NCBI GenBank assembly: GCA_030867875.1
Contig: JAOWCC010000936.1
Span: 74,123,032-74,187,031, forward strand
DNA: 64,000 nucleotides
Source of the DNA: Actinernus sp. WN-2022
Taxonomy: Eukaryota; Cnidaria; Anthozoa; Actiniaria; Actinernidae
Direction of reading: 5' to 3'
Part shown: positions 39,590 through 53,050 of the stretch, one piece after another
Numbering within the stretch: position 1 is the stretch's first letter
How the letters are laid out: the number at the start of each line of letters is the position of its first letter
Notes under the pieces: model-generated
Databases searched by the model: none
Told to the model about the DNA's origin: nothing
What the model saw: only the letters and a program-made list of their open reading frames with translations
Translations under genes and position numbers: made by a program

Positions 39590-39777
39590 GTTTTTGTGAC
39601 AGTAACGTGAACGGCCTTTACCCTGATCCTAACAACTGCAATGGGTTTATCAGCTGCTCCAATGGTTACACGTACAAGATGGCGTGCCCAGCTAACCTAA
39701 AGTTCAACCCGACTCTCAAGGTCTGTGATTGGCCGCACAATGTAGATTGCGTTGACGAGGATAGCGGTGCATTTTAG
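39590..39777 (+). CDS. Chitin-binding type 2 (CBM14/peritrophin-A) exon
   Basis: After an AATAACAG acceptor the phase-1 frame encodes one complete CBM14 domain with six cysteines in the usual order (FCDS, NNCNGFISC, YKMACP, KVCDW, NVDC) and the aromatic residues of the chitin site, then stops at TAG. Such domains bind chitin or related glycans outside the cell. The phase fits the signal-peptide and microexon donors of copy 2 upstream, so it may be an alternative or additional terminal exon of that gene; this link is inferred. Confidence 0.75.
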
Positions 39778-41742
39778 CTTGGAATGGATAGGAATTCTAA
39801 CTACAGGTAGGATTGAAAAAAACATTGAGAACAAAACAGGAACATTATTGGCCTCTCGATTTTGGGGGGTCAGGTCTGAAAAACTAGATGACTTGTGGAA
39901 ATCACATATTTTGGTCTGAAATAGGGTCAGCATTTTGAGACCCAAGGAGCACACCCCCACACAAACTTCTTGGAATTGGTGCATGACACCTCAATAATGG
40001 TAATACGGGTTGTATTTCTCAGGTTCTATTGGCCACTAACACATTGAAACAAGTAACTTGTAAGTTAATGAATTCTACCACATACGAGAAAGTGCACATC
40101 GAAATTAGTAAGTTTACCAATTTTGGGGACGTTACCGTTGGATATTTACCCGATTTGTGGTGAGCTTTTAAATGTCGCAAAAATAAGAGACGTTTGTATG
40201 GATTGGAGGGATACGCTTGTCCATACAATGCCAATCCAATTTCCCACGTCTACTATTTTTGCGATTTTTGAAAGCCTGTTATTCAGTTTCTATTTACCAA
40301 ATAATGCTCAAACTTAGCCTGTTCACAGGCTCTAGATACTGGAGAAAATGACGAAAATAAAACGTGGCGAAAACAAAATGGCGGACGGAAACCATTCCCC
40401 CTCCCTTCACCTTCTCTACGCAGTCCTCCTCTTCTCTTTTGTCCGAATTCTTTTTAGTGTCCAGGGTCTATGAATAGGCTAGCTCAAACTTGGCATTCTG
40501 ACAACTTTAATTTTTGATGAAGAGTTCTTTTTTTATAGATTAACTTTGGTCTGAAATAGTGTCAGCAACTCCGGCCCAGTCCGGTCCTTTTTCAATTTGG
40601 CAATGGCCAATTGATCCATTGATCATCTGATTACTCATACTTTTTGTCTTTTAGGTTTAGATGCAAGACAGAAAACGTCCCTTGTCTGATCGGATGCAGT
40701 TAACAGCTAATTGAAATTTGTGAACTGAACATAGCAGATACTAATAATAAAGAAATAAATTAATGCATAGTCCCAGTTTAATTATTTTTAGGCCGGGGTT
40801 GTCGATCATTTGCTGACTGAGAAGTAAAGGGGATAAGTAAATTTAAAAAACTGAAACGCCTTCAGTTAATATTTTGCCGGTGCGCTCTTCCAGAAGCCGC
40901 TGACTCGGTTGAATAGGGGCGAAACAAATAAGATTTATGATTTTCAGGTTGGCTGTTCTGAGACAGTTCATAACGAGCCAGAGATCATCAGAAATCCAAA
41001 TCAGCGTGAGGTCTGGTTGCTATGAAGTGACGTCACAGTTTAGAAATCGAATAACATTTTGCGGTTTTGTTTTATTTACCTCATTTTTAAGTGATTATGA
41101 CAGTTAGGTGAGTAAAGCTAGTCCTGGCTACTGTCAAGGATGCAGGAAGTTAAATTTTGATTCAGGTAGCAATTTAGTATATGCATTGTTTTATTTCTGG
41201 TTTAGTCTGCCATTCACGGCAATCGACATTCAAGTCCGTGTTTACAGCCAGGATGAATGTTGAAGCTGTGCGCAGAGTATTTTGCTTCAAACTGACCGTC
41301 GTTATTAGTATTTCTATAGCTTGGACATTTCATCAACAGGAGCAAAATATATATGAGAAACCGAAGGATTTTGCGAAAGACTAGTCGATGAGAAAAATGG
41401 TGGGTTTCGCAGTAATCGACTCTATATATATGGATTACACAACGGCTAAACCAGTATTGCTTCTCCGCATCAGCTGCGCTATTAGGAGTAAACAATTTGG
41501 ATTTATGCCTTGGATTGAACGTTAGTGACTCAGTTTGCGAAGTTGGTAGTGCTAAAAAGTGGCGTAAATCTACATGGTAGGAAATTCCCGCCAAACCAAG
41601 TCTTATGATTGCTTACACAGAATCAGCTAACTGCAAGGTTTTTAATAGAAGCAGCCACGAGGAAACATTGATCCTGCGAGACGAAATAAACATGCTCAAG
41701 CTACAGATATCGACTCAAGAACACTTCGGTACTCCTAACTCA
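39778..41742. other. No gene recognised
   Basis: About 2 kb without a credible coding or RNA gene. 40806-40975 is a copy of the sequence at 2010-2175. 40290-40460 resembles a degraded transposon end (CCTGTTCACAGG). The remainder is unassigned and ends where segment A' starts. Confidence 0.5.
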
Positions 41743-44700
41743 GGGTTCAAGCGACGAACATAATAGACCGGAGTTGGACAGCTTACTAAAAATGCTGCCA
41801 AACCTAAACAAGACAGATAAACAAGACAGATAAACGTGACAGTGGGAACCGAAACACCATTAAAAAAAAACGCCTAACTATTACTGAGTTATTATGCTTA
41901 TATTTACATTAGAAAGGAGATAATCCAGTAAGACTTATTTCAAGCTATAGTTCTATATCCGCAGTTGGTTCATCCAGCGGGAAGTCCTGGCAGCTGTCTG
42001 CCTGAGCACTTCGGGTATATAGAATTCAGTCATTTCTATCTAGCGACTCCGGCAAGTTTACCAAAATAAGATTTATTTCAAACTAGTTCTCTATCCCCAT
42101 TTGGTTCATCCAGCGGGAAGTCCTGGCAGCTTAGTCTGCCTGCGCGCTTCAGAGATATAGAACTCAAGACAGTCATTTCTTTCTAGCGTCTCCGGCAAGT
42201 TTACCAAAATAAGATTGATTTCAAGATAGTTCTATATCCCCAGTTGGTTCATCCAGCGGGAAGTCCTGGCAGCTTAGTCTGCGGCCTGAGCGCTTCAGGG
42301 ATATAGAACTCAGTCATTTCTTTCTAGCGTCTCCGGCAAGTTTACCAAAACTGATAAGATTGATTTCAAGATAGTTTTATATTCCCAGTTGGTTCATCCA
42401 GCGGGAAGTCCTGGCAGCTTAGTCTGCCTGAGCGCTTCAGGGATATAGAACAAGGGCACCCAACGAAGTTTTCGTTTAAAAATCTGTTCGGGAGAGTAAG
42501 TTAGCCTAAAACTTTCGGATTTGAAAAAATTGTCCCTAGAAAATTGTTTTCTGAAATATTGGCTAGAAAATTTGTTTTTAATCCCTACAAAATTATAGAA
42601 GAAAAGGGAGACTAAAAGGTTTCCCCTAAAATATTCGTACGTCCCAATTCGTCTGATTAATAGAGTCAGAACAACACATTTTCATTCCCTAAGAATTTCC
42701 TAAAGGAAAAAAGAATCCCTAAAAAATTCGTACCTCCACAAAACTTTGCAACATGAGGTTACTTGGGCTAGAAAATTCTTGTTTCTGTTTTAGACTACTA
42801 ACAAATTCGTACGCCGGGAATATTTTGCCATAGTATTTTCGGTCGACGCGATTTCCACCTAGAAAATCCGAACAGCTATAATAGCTTTCTAGAATACGTC
42901 AAAAGACATAGTAGGCGCCTTAAAATGGCTAGATAAGCTGCAGACCGAACTGGTTTCAAACGAATTTCAAAAAGTACTCGTTGGGTGCCCTTGTATAGAT
43001 TGAATTCAGTCATTTCTTTCTAGCGCCTCTGGCAAGTTTACCAAAATAAGATTGATTTCAAGATAGTTCTCTATCCCCAGTTGGTTCATCCAGCGGGAAG
43101 TCCTGGCAGTTTAGTCTGCCTGAGCGCTTTAGGGATATAAAACTCAGTCATTTCTTTCTAGCGTCTCCGGCAAGTTTACCAAAATAAGATTTATTTCAAG
43201 ATAGTTCTATATCCCCAGTTGGTTCATCCAATATAGAACTCATTTTTTTCTAGCGACTCCGGCAAGTTTACCAAAATAAGATTGATTTCAAACTAGTTCT
43301 ATATCCCCAGTTGGTTCATCCAGCGGGAAGTCCTGGCAGCTTAGTCTGCTGAGCGCTTCAGGGATATAGAACTCAGTCATTTCTTTCTAGCGTCTCCGGC
43401 AAGTTTACCAAAATAAGATTGATTTCAAGTTTGTTCTCTATCCCCAGTTGGTTCATCCAGCGGGAAGTCCTGGCAGCTTAGTCTGCCTGAGCGCTTCAGG
43501 TATATAGAACTCAGTCATTTATTTCTAGCGTCTCCAGCAAGTTTACCAAAATAAGCGGATATATTTCAAACTAGTTCAATATCCCCAGTTGGTTTATCCA
43601 GCGGGAAGTCCTGGCAGCTTAGTCTGCCTGAGCGCTTTAGGGATATAGAACTCAGTCATTTCGATCTTTCTAGCGTCTCCGGCAAGTTTTCCAAAATCAG
43701 ATTGATTTCAACTCAAGTTAGTCAGTACTGCGAAAAGGCCGTTGAAGGCCGTCATTTGCTGACTGAGAGGTAAAGGGGAAAAGTAAATTGAAAAAACTGA
43801 AACGCCTTAATATTTTGCCGGTGCGCTCTTCCAGAAGCCGCTGACTCGGTTGAATAGGGGCGAAACAAATAAGATTAATGATTTTCAGGTTGGCTGTTCT
43901 GAGACAGTTCACTCAGTCAGTGTAAGAACGCACTTTTCACCGGGAAACTCGGATCATATCAGCGAAAATACTCCTTAAACACTAAGTTACACATTAAAGG
44001 GACCTCGGCTGAAAAAAAAAGTTTGCTCCCAAATGTTTTTTTATGGATGTCTACATCTATTGTGTTTGTTTTCTGTAAATTGTGACCTAGCTTTTATATC
44101 TCCTGCTGGTAATGGGATCCTGCTGTTATTTGTGGACCGATTTCCCTGTCAACAAAGTCATCGCTCACTTAAGGAATCGCTCATGCACTTAATTAATTCA
44201 TGAAATGACAATATAAACTAACTAAAACCCTACCCTGAACCATAAAAAAAAGCTTAACCGGTCATTAAACAAGATCTTACCCACCGAGAGCTGGGTTCTC
44301 AAGAAAATGGTGAGGTAAAAAGATTTGAGATCGAACCCCGCTCCTCCTAAGGCAAACGTCGCAACCACTCAGTACACTAAACAACCATCGTCACTCAGTT
44401 GCTGTCATTTTAAAACTACTGCTAATCTATAATAGAAAATATTTATACCGTGAACAAAAATCCTGCAAAAATACGTTGGTGAGGACCTATCAGCCAATTG
44501 TCATCATTTTTAAAGCTGGTCTGGCCAGCATAACTATATTTCTCGCAAAGCACTGACACGTTTAGTTCAGATGGCTTTTCGCCACAACCAAGCTTTTCTG
44601 TGAGCTTCTTCCTTTTTGCAGCTGATCAAACATGTGTTCAGTTTTCCGGCATCCTATTCAGATAGTTGATATAAAACGGATGCTCAGGTGAGCGAAGGTA

Positions 44701-44747
44701 ACACTTTATTCAGTGGATTGTGCGGACTTGAAATTTCTGGACTTAAA

Positions 44748-47700
44748 ATGATGAAAATGCGTTTTGCTCTTGTGATTTTATCCGCCTTTGTAGCAGGTAA
44801 GTCTCACTTAATCAAACGAGAAAATCATTTCTTAACTCGGTGGTTTAAAAATCCGTTTATATATTATCTGGACTTTGCACGCTTATCAGTTAAACGTCGT
44901 ACAGTTCATGTTTTATACTACTGTTATATTCTATGACGCTCGGCTTACCATGATATCAGGTAAATTAGTCCGCTTTCATTAATGATTCACGTTATAATAA
45001 CACTGAATGCAGTTATTATCTTTATTCAACAGGAACTCTCTCCAAAAGATCAGGTGGGTGTGATGATCAAAGCATTGATTTTTATCCGTTGTTGTCTAAA
45101 GCGCAGCTACCGCGGATTTTCCGGTTTTCTTTCCTCCACGACCACCGACTCTCTATGGATATACTGTTCCGATCCCTAATGAAGCTGCAGCTTTGGACAC
45201 GAATAGTTGGAACACGTCCCCCGCACCCCCTCATTTCAATGTTGGATAAACTTTCGTACTTGTTTGGTCACTTTTTCCCCCAACATTGAATGGGGGGTGG
45301 AAAGGGGGAGAGAGGAACTTCAGGGTTGCGCGCTGCTTCTGGTCCATAACAATTAGTAGTAGTAGTAGTACAACTTTATTTAAGCACGCTAGCCCTGTCA
45401 ACAGCAGCTGATTTACACAAGGGGCGTGACAGAAATATAAAATTTACAAAATATAAAAATATATTATGAATATAGATAAAAATAAAATGTTTGAATATTA
45501 CGTAATAATGATTAAATAATATTTATAGCTGGTATTTGTGAGCGGCAATTTTAGTCTTGAAAGAAGGGAATGAGTTGGAGTCCCTAATTTCATTATGGAG
45601 CGAGTTCCATATTTTAGCCCCACTGTACGAGAAACTCTTTTTCATACTTTCGGTTTTGGGTAAAGGTAACTGCAGTGAGGAATTGGAGCCCCTAAGATTG
45701 TATTCCGTGACCTCAGATTTCTGTTTAAACAAATCTATAAGACAAATTGGGGCTTGACCATTTATAACTTTGTACATTTGTTTCGCCTTATTTTTAGCCC
45801 TTTGAGTTTCAAGTGTTTCCCACCCTAGAGCATCTAATGCTTCAAGGTGGGGAGCATCGTTTCTCAAATTCAATATTATCCGAGCAGATCTATTCTGTAA
45901 TATTTGCAAACGTTTGGAGTGTCCGTGACCTAGGGTGTCCCATACCTCACTACAGTAATTGAAATGGGGGTTTATAAGGGCATTGTAAATATCTACAAGT
46001 GTATCTCTATCTACAAAGTCCCTCACTCTGCGTAGAGCTCCTATTCCTGAGGACACTTTTTTAGCAATTTGACCAACATGTTTGTCCCAGGCCAAATATT
46101 GATCAATCTCAACACCTAATACCCTGCTATTGAAGACCTGTTCAATTTGGACCTGTTCAATTTCAATCTTTGGCTGTTTGACAAGATTTCTAAGTTTAAA
46201 GTGGGATCCAATCAGCAGAAATTCAGTTTTCGCTACGTTGAGACTCAATTTGTTTGCCAGGAGCCACCCCTTTACATAGTTAAGGTCACTATTCATGGCC
46301 ATCTCAAGTTCCTCTAACGATCCCCCCGAAACGGTTAAATTCGTGTCATCAGCAAACATACGAGATGTTGAGTGCTTTAGACATTCCGGTAGATCGTTAA
46401 TATATAAGAGGAAGAAGAGAGGGCCAAGGATAGACCCCTGTGGGATTCCACAAGTTATCCGGCTTTCGGAGGATACCGAGTCATTTAGCTGGCATATTTG
46501 TTTACGATCAGTTAAATATGATTGTAATAGATTTAAGGCATTTTCAGTTATTCCAAGGATTTCCAATTTACGTAAGAGTATTTTATGATTTACTGTATCG
46601 AATGCCTTTTTTAGGTCTAAAAATACGACCAAGTTAAACATTTTACGATCCATATTAACATACCAGCTGTTAGTACAGTCAAGAAGGGCTGAAACAGTTG
46701 AGTGTAGCTTCCGAAAGCCAAATTGATGATTAGAAATTAATTTATTGCTAGAAAGGTACTCGTAAAGCTGGTCATAGATAATTCTTTCCATGATCTTGCT
46801 GATAACCGGCAGGATAGAGATCGGTCTGTAATTATCTGGCAAATTACGAGCACCTTTTTTATACTGAGGTATGACTCTGGCTATTTTCCAATCAGAAGGA
46901 AAACAACCAGTAGATATTGCATAATTAAATACAAAAGTAAGCGACGGGGAAATAGCTGAACCCGCAGCTTTCAATATTTTCCCAGATAATTTATCAACAC
47001 CTTTGGCTTTAGATCTGGATAGGCCACTTAAGAGCTTTAACACCTTCTCGTTACTGACAGTTTTAAAGTTCGAAAACTTGGACTTAGAAGGCTTAATAAA
47101 ACTTTCAAAGTTAACGTTGGAATCGGTCATGGTCTGCGCAAGACTAGGACCAATATTGGAAAAATATTTGTTGAAACCCTCAGCTATCTCCTCCCGCGAA
47201 TTAATGTTAACGCCATTTATTTTTAGCTCATTAACTACGGTTTGGCTTGAAGAGCGACCGAGTAAGTTGTTGATTGTTTTCCAAGTTTGTTTCGGATTAT
47301 GCTGTTGAGAAGCTATTGTATTACGATAGTAATTAGCCTTTGCTATTTTTAGCGCTATGTTAACCTTATTCCTGGCTGATTTGTATTCATTCCAATCGAT
47401 ACTTTGTTTTGATATAATTGCTTTGCGCTTGTATCTGTCTCTTGTGTGAATCAATTCCTTTATGTCTTTAGTCAACCACGGAATATTGAAGGACCTTGGT
47501 CTTTTGTGTTGTATTGGAGCATGCTTGTCCAAGACTTCCAGGAATAATGTTTTCCAAGAGGACCACATCGAGTCCACCTCTTTTTCGTGGACAATTTCCT
47601 CCCAGGGTTGATTAGAAAGGTCTTCAATAAATCGTTGTTGACTAAACTTTTTCATGTTTCTAACTTCGATTAATGTAGCTTTAGCATGAGATTTCGTTAC

Positions 47701-49148
47701 TGGATTTAACTTTCTGACTCCAAAAATTAAACTGTGGTCAGTCACTCATTCCAGTGTGGATGACACCCGATAAGGCAATCTTTTCGGGTGACGTTGTTAC
47801 GTAATGATCAATTAGGGTTCTCGATGAGCTAGTTAAAGGATTAGTGTTGCAAGAGTCATGTCCAAATGTGAGCTTTGGACACGAATAGTTGGAACACGTC
47901 CCCCGCACCCCCTCATTTCAATGTTGGATAAACCTTCGTACTGGTTTGGTCACTTTTTTTTCCCAACATTGAATGGGGGGGGGGGGGGGGGTGGAAGGGG
48001 GGAGAGAGAAACTTCAGGGTTGCGCGCTGCTTCTGGTCCATAATAATTAAAGGATTAGTGTTGCAAGAGTCATGTCCAAAGGTGTGGGTCCCGGATAGCT
48101 TAGATACATTGTAGGTGCATTCTTTCTAAGCTGCCACGGATTGTCCGCTTTTCTTAGTCCACCACAAATATATATCGACACTCTTAGATATATCAATTCT
48201 ATTACGATCCCTGATATGATTAAGCTGGGTCCTGGCTGAGATAGCCTCGTGTATTTTCAGCCCGTTTCAGGTCGTCTCGCTCGGTCATGTTTCGGCAGTT
48301 CGCGAACTTCACGTACTGTAAAAGATGTTTAACTGCCTAAGTGTTGATCCGCCGAGGTATGCTAACCGCCGTGGGCAAGCGAGATGCAGTTGACGTTTCG
48401 AGCTCTAGCCGGCGGCCTACGCTAGAGCGTTTAGATTTTAGTGTCCATAATTAGCATTATATACTAGTAAATACATTATACGCATTCATTTATATAGCGC
48501 AAATTTTAAATGGGTATATTCAAATGCATTTCACAAGTGAGGACTTGGGATACGGACTGTTATTGTGGCGCAATGTGCTGCCGTGCAGTTTACAATCATG
48601 AATGATTGTTAGTACCTCAGAATGTATCGTGTATTGTGAAATAATCTTCTACTCTTTCTTGAAACAACACAATACAACAGGGTTCTTTTCTCCTCCTCCA
48701 ATAGATTAGAAGAGGAAGGAGACAAGACCAACAACTTATACGTCTCTACCCAAGGACGCGGCCGGATTCTAACCCCCTCCCGCACTCTAGACCGTGCTCT
48801 ACCAACTGAGCTAACCAGTGAGACAATTTAATAAAGTTTCTATCTATCTAGCGAAAAAAAATTGGGGAGGAAGGGCTCACGCTCGAACATCAGCTGCATC
48901 TCGTTTCCCACAATTACTGTCACATGCCATTATTAACTGTCAATCAGACTGACTCGTTTGCTGTCAAAATTGACCAAGTAGACTGCAAAGATGAACGAAG
49001 TGACTGCAAATGGATTTCTAAGAACATGTCGGGACAGGTTCTGAAAATATACTGCAGGCATCATAGGCAGGACCCTGGCGTCAGATTGTGTCGTAGGACA
49101 TGTGGGTTTTGTAAAGTCAAAATGGCAGCCAAAACTAATACAAATTAA
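44748..49148 (+). CDS. Putative secreted ShKT-domain protein, copy 3
   Basis: It has the same structure as copy 1: signal-peptide exon 44748-44796, microexon 45033-45053, ShKT exon 48979-49148 with all six cysteines and an AAG acceptor. The coding bases of the signal and ShKT exons appear unchanged relative to copy 1, as expected for a very recent duplicate or an allele. The second intron again holds a full copy of the retrotransposon. Confidence 0.5.
45354..47865 (-). mobile_element. CR1/L2-like retrotransposon (duplicate copy)
   Basis: Second copy of the element at 3621-6130, carried along by the segmental duplication. The RT frame 45523-47745 is open. A 4-bp GTCA repeat near 47739-47746 (GTCAGTCACTC against GTCACTC) shifts the endonuclease portion, shortening the frame. 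The flanking ~170-bp repeats are present on both sides as in the first copy. Confidence 0.85.
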
Positions 49149-51348
49149 GAAAAGAGAAAATAAGTCACCGTTAGAGTGCCGTGAAATAGATACGTCGTGA
49201 ACAAATAGTCACTATTACACACTAATTTACTGTTTCCTTTTGTTTTCATTTGACTGTTAGATGTTGACTATCATAGATCTTCTTTCACCGCCGGTTTAAG
49301 TAAAATCACAGCTGTATTCTAAGTTACGATGGGTGACTTGTTCCTGTAAAAACTAGTTTTGATCTGCGTCGGCGGGGAAGATAAAATGATCAACTAAAAG
49401 TCGATTAAAGTCGAACGCTTTTCGTTCATTTAATTTCATAATTCGCGTATTCATTCCTATACTTAGATCAGCATTTTTCATTACTTTATTCATCGACACT
49501 CTTTAATGTATTGCGGCTATTAGCACGCGGTTGGCGCAATTTTCTTTGATCCTAATTCAGTCTTTTCACCTGGTAGCCATCTTGGATTCAAAGCGAGGCA
49601 ATCCTTTGTTTTTGCCAGGTTAGCCTCGTAGTGAGGGATAGTCAAAACGAGGCTAACCTGGCAAAAACAAAGGATTGCCTCGCTTTGAATCCAAGGTGGC
49701 CCCCAGATGAAAAGAGAGAATTGATCCGAGTATATGTTTCCTCAGTGGTAATCATGCACTCAACACTACATAAACTGTTTCCCCACCCACAGTTCCCTCT
49801 TTTGCTCTGACGAAGGGCTAGCGCTCGAAACGTCAGCTGCTACTCGCTCCCCACGGCGGTTAGCATACCTTAATCGACTTTAAGTTGATCATATCAGTGT
49901 CTATTCTAAGTTAACCAAGCTTGGCCGATACGAAAGCTAATGCTGAAGTTAACCAAATTGTCCTTGGATTGAAATGCTTACTGCTACTGTTTAACTTGGA
50001 TCGGCTAAGCATATAGAATGTAATGTACTGAATGCAAGGACCAATTCGGACGAAGTGCAGGAACCGGATCACCTTGGATGGAAACATTAACGTTAACATT
50101 CTTTCTTCGTCTAACCGATGCATAAACGTATTCCAAACTCCACCGTTTGCAGCCTTTCGACGCAGTAAAAACTTACACGACGTTTTAGTCAAATCCAAAC
50201 TCCACACTGATACACTTGGTCCTCTTAACGACCCCCATGGCTCATTTCGGTGTGGTAATAATTGTCTAACTTGTAACTACATTAATCACGGCCAGGGGCG
50301 TAGCGAGGTTTTTGAATAATTGTAGGCCCGATCTGCTTGAATCCGGGTAACGAGCGCCGGAGGCACGAGCTTTTAGGGGGGTCCGGAGGTATGAGGCGCC
50401 GTATGGTGCCAAATTCAAACTTTCTCTCGCAAACATGCTGAAATACCCACACATTAACTGAAATTTGTAAACGATGAAAATGTATTCTCGTATACAAACT
50501 GAAACGCACATACGATAACTGAAATCCGTAAATGTTCAAAACATTCTCTTTTATACGTGGTGAAACGCACATACTGTAACTAAAATCCCTAAAGGAGAGC
50601 CTGAGATTCACGTTCTGTCTATTAAAACGTGTAAGACAATATTGAAATAAAAATATATTAACTGAAAATCATTACCATTGTGTTGAGATTGTTACACACA
50701 CTGTTGAAATACAGTGAGATCGAGATCGCTTATAAAACATACCACAGGTAACCCCAAAAGCGGGAAATATATGTCGAGTCTGGGCTGCCTGTGCGTAAAC
50801 CAAAACCTTTCCGCCACTTCGCAGCACCGTTTTAGTAATTCCATGTACTCTATTATGTCTTCGTCTTCACATAATATAGAGGAGCACATACAAAGCAATA
50901 TCAAAAGAGTAAAAAACGTCCAGTTCATCAACCCGTTTCTATTTAGAAGATTAGACGCCATGTTTCGTTTTGCCGAGTAGCCTAGCCTGTTGTTCTGACC
51001 CTAAGTAGCGACCTTACATGGAGTAGCTGCGTGAACTTTTCCACACTGAGATTTCCACACGAACATACTGAGATTCTGGGTCGCATATTTGTGAACTTAC
51101 ATGAAGTAGTGTGACACTGAGATTTGTACGTGAAGTGTGCTGAGAATTCACATATGGACAAACTGAGATGTCTTCACAAGTGTACTGAGAACTGTAAAAG
51201 AAAGTATACGAAAATACCCTGGAATGTGTAGTCGGCATGAAGTGAGAATCTCATAATTCTATTGAGATCTTGTTTAAGCTATACTGAAAATCATTTACAT
51301 AGACTGTAATTCTCAGTGTGTGTAGCCCGTATTTCAACAGTGTGTGTA

Positions 51349-52245
51349 ATGCACTAGTCAATTGAAACCCCGGCCCCCCGACCCCCGGGACATAGCGGGG
51401 CATTAACGGAGACATGGCCGTGGAATAACGCACATTTAACGCTGCATTTTCCCGGTGGAACGGGGAAGGTAACGATTTGCAAAATTTGCGGGGATTTTAG
51501 CGGTGGTTGTAACGCCAGCCACGACAGAGCGGGACTGGGCCCGAGCATCAACAACGTGTATCAAACATGGCGGAAGCTAGGGACACGCAAAAATCGTAGT
51601 TAATTTAAACAAGTCCTGGGTGTTTATACTGAGTTAAGTCACGAGTAGTAGATCAGGAAGTGTTTATTATTACACACTCTTTGTTACATGTATTTGCGCG
51701 TCACGGCAAAATATCAGATTTTAAAAATATATTTAAACGCAGCTGCATGACATTTCCTTTATATTCCTTTGTCGCATTGTTGTTGTTTTTTGTTGACAGA
51801 CAACGGTTTCTGATAAACAAGACAATGGTGGAGACTGTAAAAGTGCGGAAAACATGTATAGTAATAGAAAATGTACAGGGGCGGATCCAGGATTTTGTGA
51901 AAGGGGGGTTTGCAAAAGGATTTATTTTAAATCTAGAGATTTTAAAAATGAATTTACAGTGATTTACAGGAATCAAGTGGGTGTTGCAACTCCCGAAACC
52001 CCTCCCCTGGATCCGCTAGTGATGTGCTACAGACAATGTATTTTTTTCAAATAATGGAACAACAGATTTAAGCTTATGTATATTCAATTTTTCAATGCCT
52101 CCTCCCAAATGAAAATTCTGAAGCACATGCCGGGGCCATAGGGGCGGGTATTGTAACAGTCAACTGTCCCCGATGGGCGGGGAAAAGATCAAAATGTAAC
52201 ACTGTATAAATGTTACATTCCCCGCTATGTCCCGGGGATCTTGTT
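51349..52245. mobile_element. Inverted-repeat element specific to B', with nested hAT-like MITE
   Basis: The ends carry CCCCGGGACATAGCGGGG in inverted orientation (about 51380 and 52220), framing ~850 bp. Inside, 51877-52022 is a small MITE with CAGGGGCGGATCCAGG at one end and CCTGGATCCGCTAGTG at the other, typical of hAT MITEs. No transposase. Confidence 0.6.
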
Positions 52246-52624
52246 TATGAATGGGCATTAGCGCAAGTCCACTAAGGCGATCTTCTTTCATTGTTGACCT
52301 AACGGTAGGTCTTAAGTCTTCTCAGCGCACTGAATTCGAAAGGCCTCTCTGCAGTGGCTGTGGTGATTGGCAGGGTAAGGAGCGTCGTGAAAGCACTTGA
52401 AATATTTGGGAACTCCGTTGTGGGCTGTAAGACTTCGATAGCCTGCGGGCTCCTGAGTTTTCCCTTGCTTCAATGCGCGGCGAATTCCATAATCTCATCC
52501 TGACAGAGTGGTTGCAATTTTTATAATCCTAAGAAAGGCATACGTTGATAAATTGCATTTCTTTTTTTATTACGAACGTGAAAGAATTTCAAGAAATTGT
52601 TTTTTTCTCATACATTTTTAAAAT

Positions 52625-53050
52625 ATGACAGGTGGGATGAACAATTTGTAGGCCCGGGCCTACGGGCTCGCTACGCCACTGACGGCCAAACTAATTATAC
52701 ATTTCATTCGACTGGCGAGATCAGGCCCATCAAACATCACATTGACTGTAATTCTAAAAATCTCATATACATGGTTCATTGTAAACGCTGCATGTAATGC
52801 TCAATACATAGGAGAAACTAAGCGTCGCCTTAAAGATCGCTTTAATGAACACCGCCGCCCTGTTGACAAACCTACTAACAAATCTAAAGCTACTGCTGTC
52901 TCGGATCATTTTCTTACTAACAACCATTGCCCTAATGACATGCAATTAATTCCCTTAGAACTCATCCACTCTAATAGAGATGGCGTACGCAAGGCTCGCG
53001 AGGCATTTCTTATTGATAAAGGACAAACAAACAGAAAGGAAGAAATGTAA
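52625..53050 (+). pseudogene. Penelope-like GIY-YIG endonuclease at the empty site
   Basis: The same GIY-YIG fragment as 13713-14053, here uninterrupted by the virus. A 4-bp insertion near 52790 splits it into two overlapping frames (ending KRCM and resuming at NAQYIGET). The 3' region with ACCGAAATATCGGTAG follows at 53220-53280. The element is a dead remnant in both copies. Confidence 0.8.

Larger units (their letters stand above)
41743..50883. repeat. Segment A' (direct copy of 1-9829)
   Basis: Near-identical to segment A: satellite array 41925-43710, MITE 42452-42992, SINE-like 44290-44390, LINE 45354-47865, SINE 48762-48826, fold-back MITE about 49553-49715, hAT-like end and repeats 50295-50600. 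It lacks the MITE found at 7792-8460. It diverges from A after about 50883. Confidence 0.9.
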
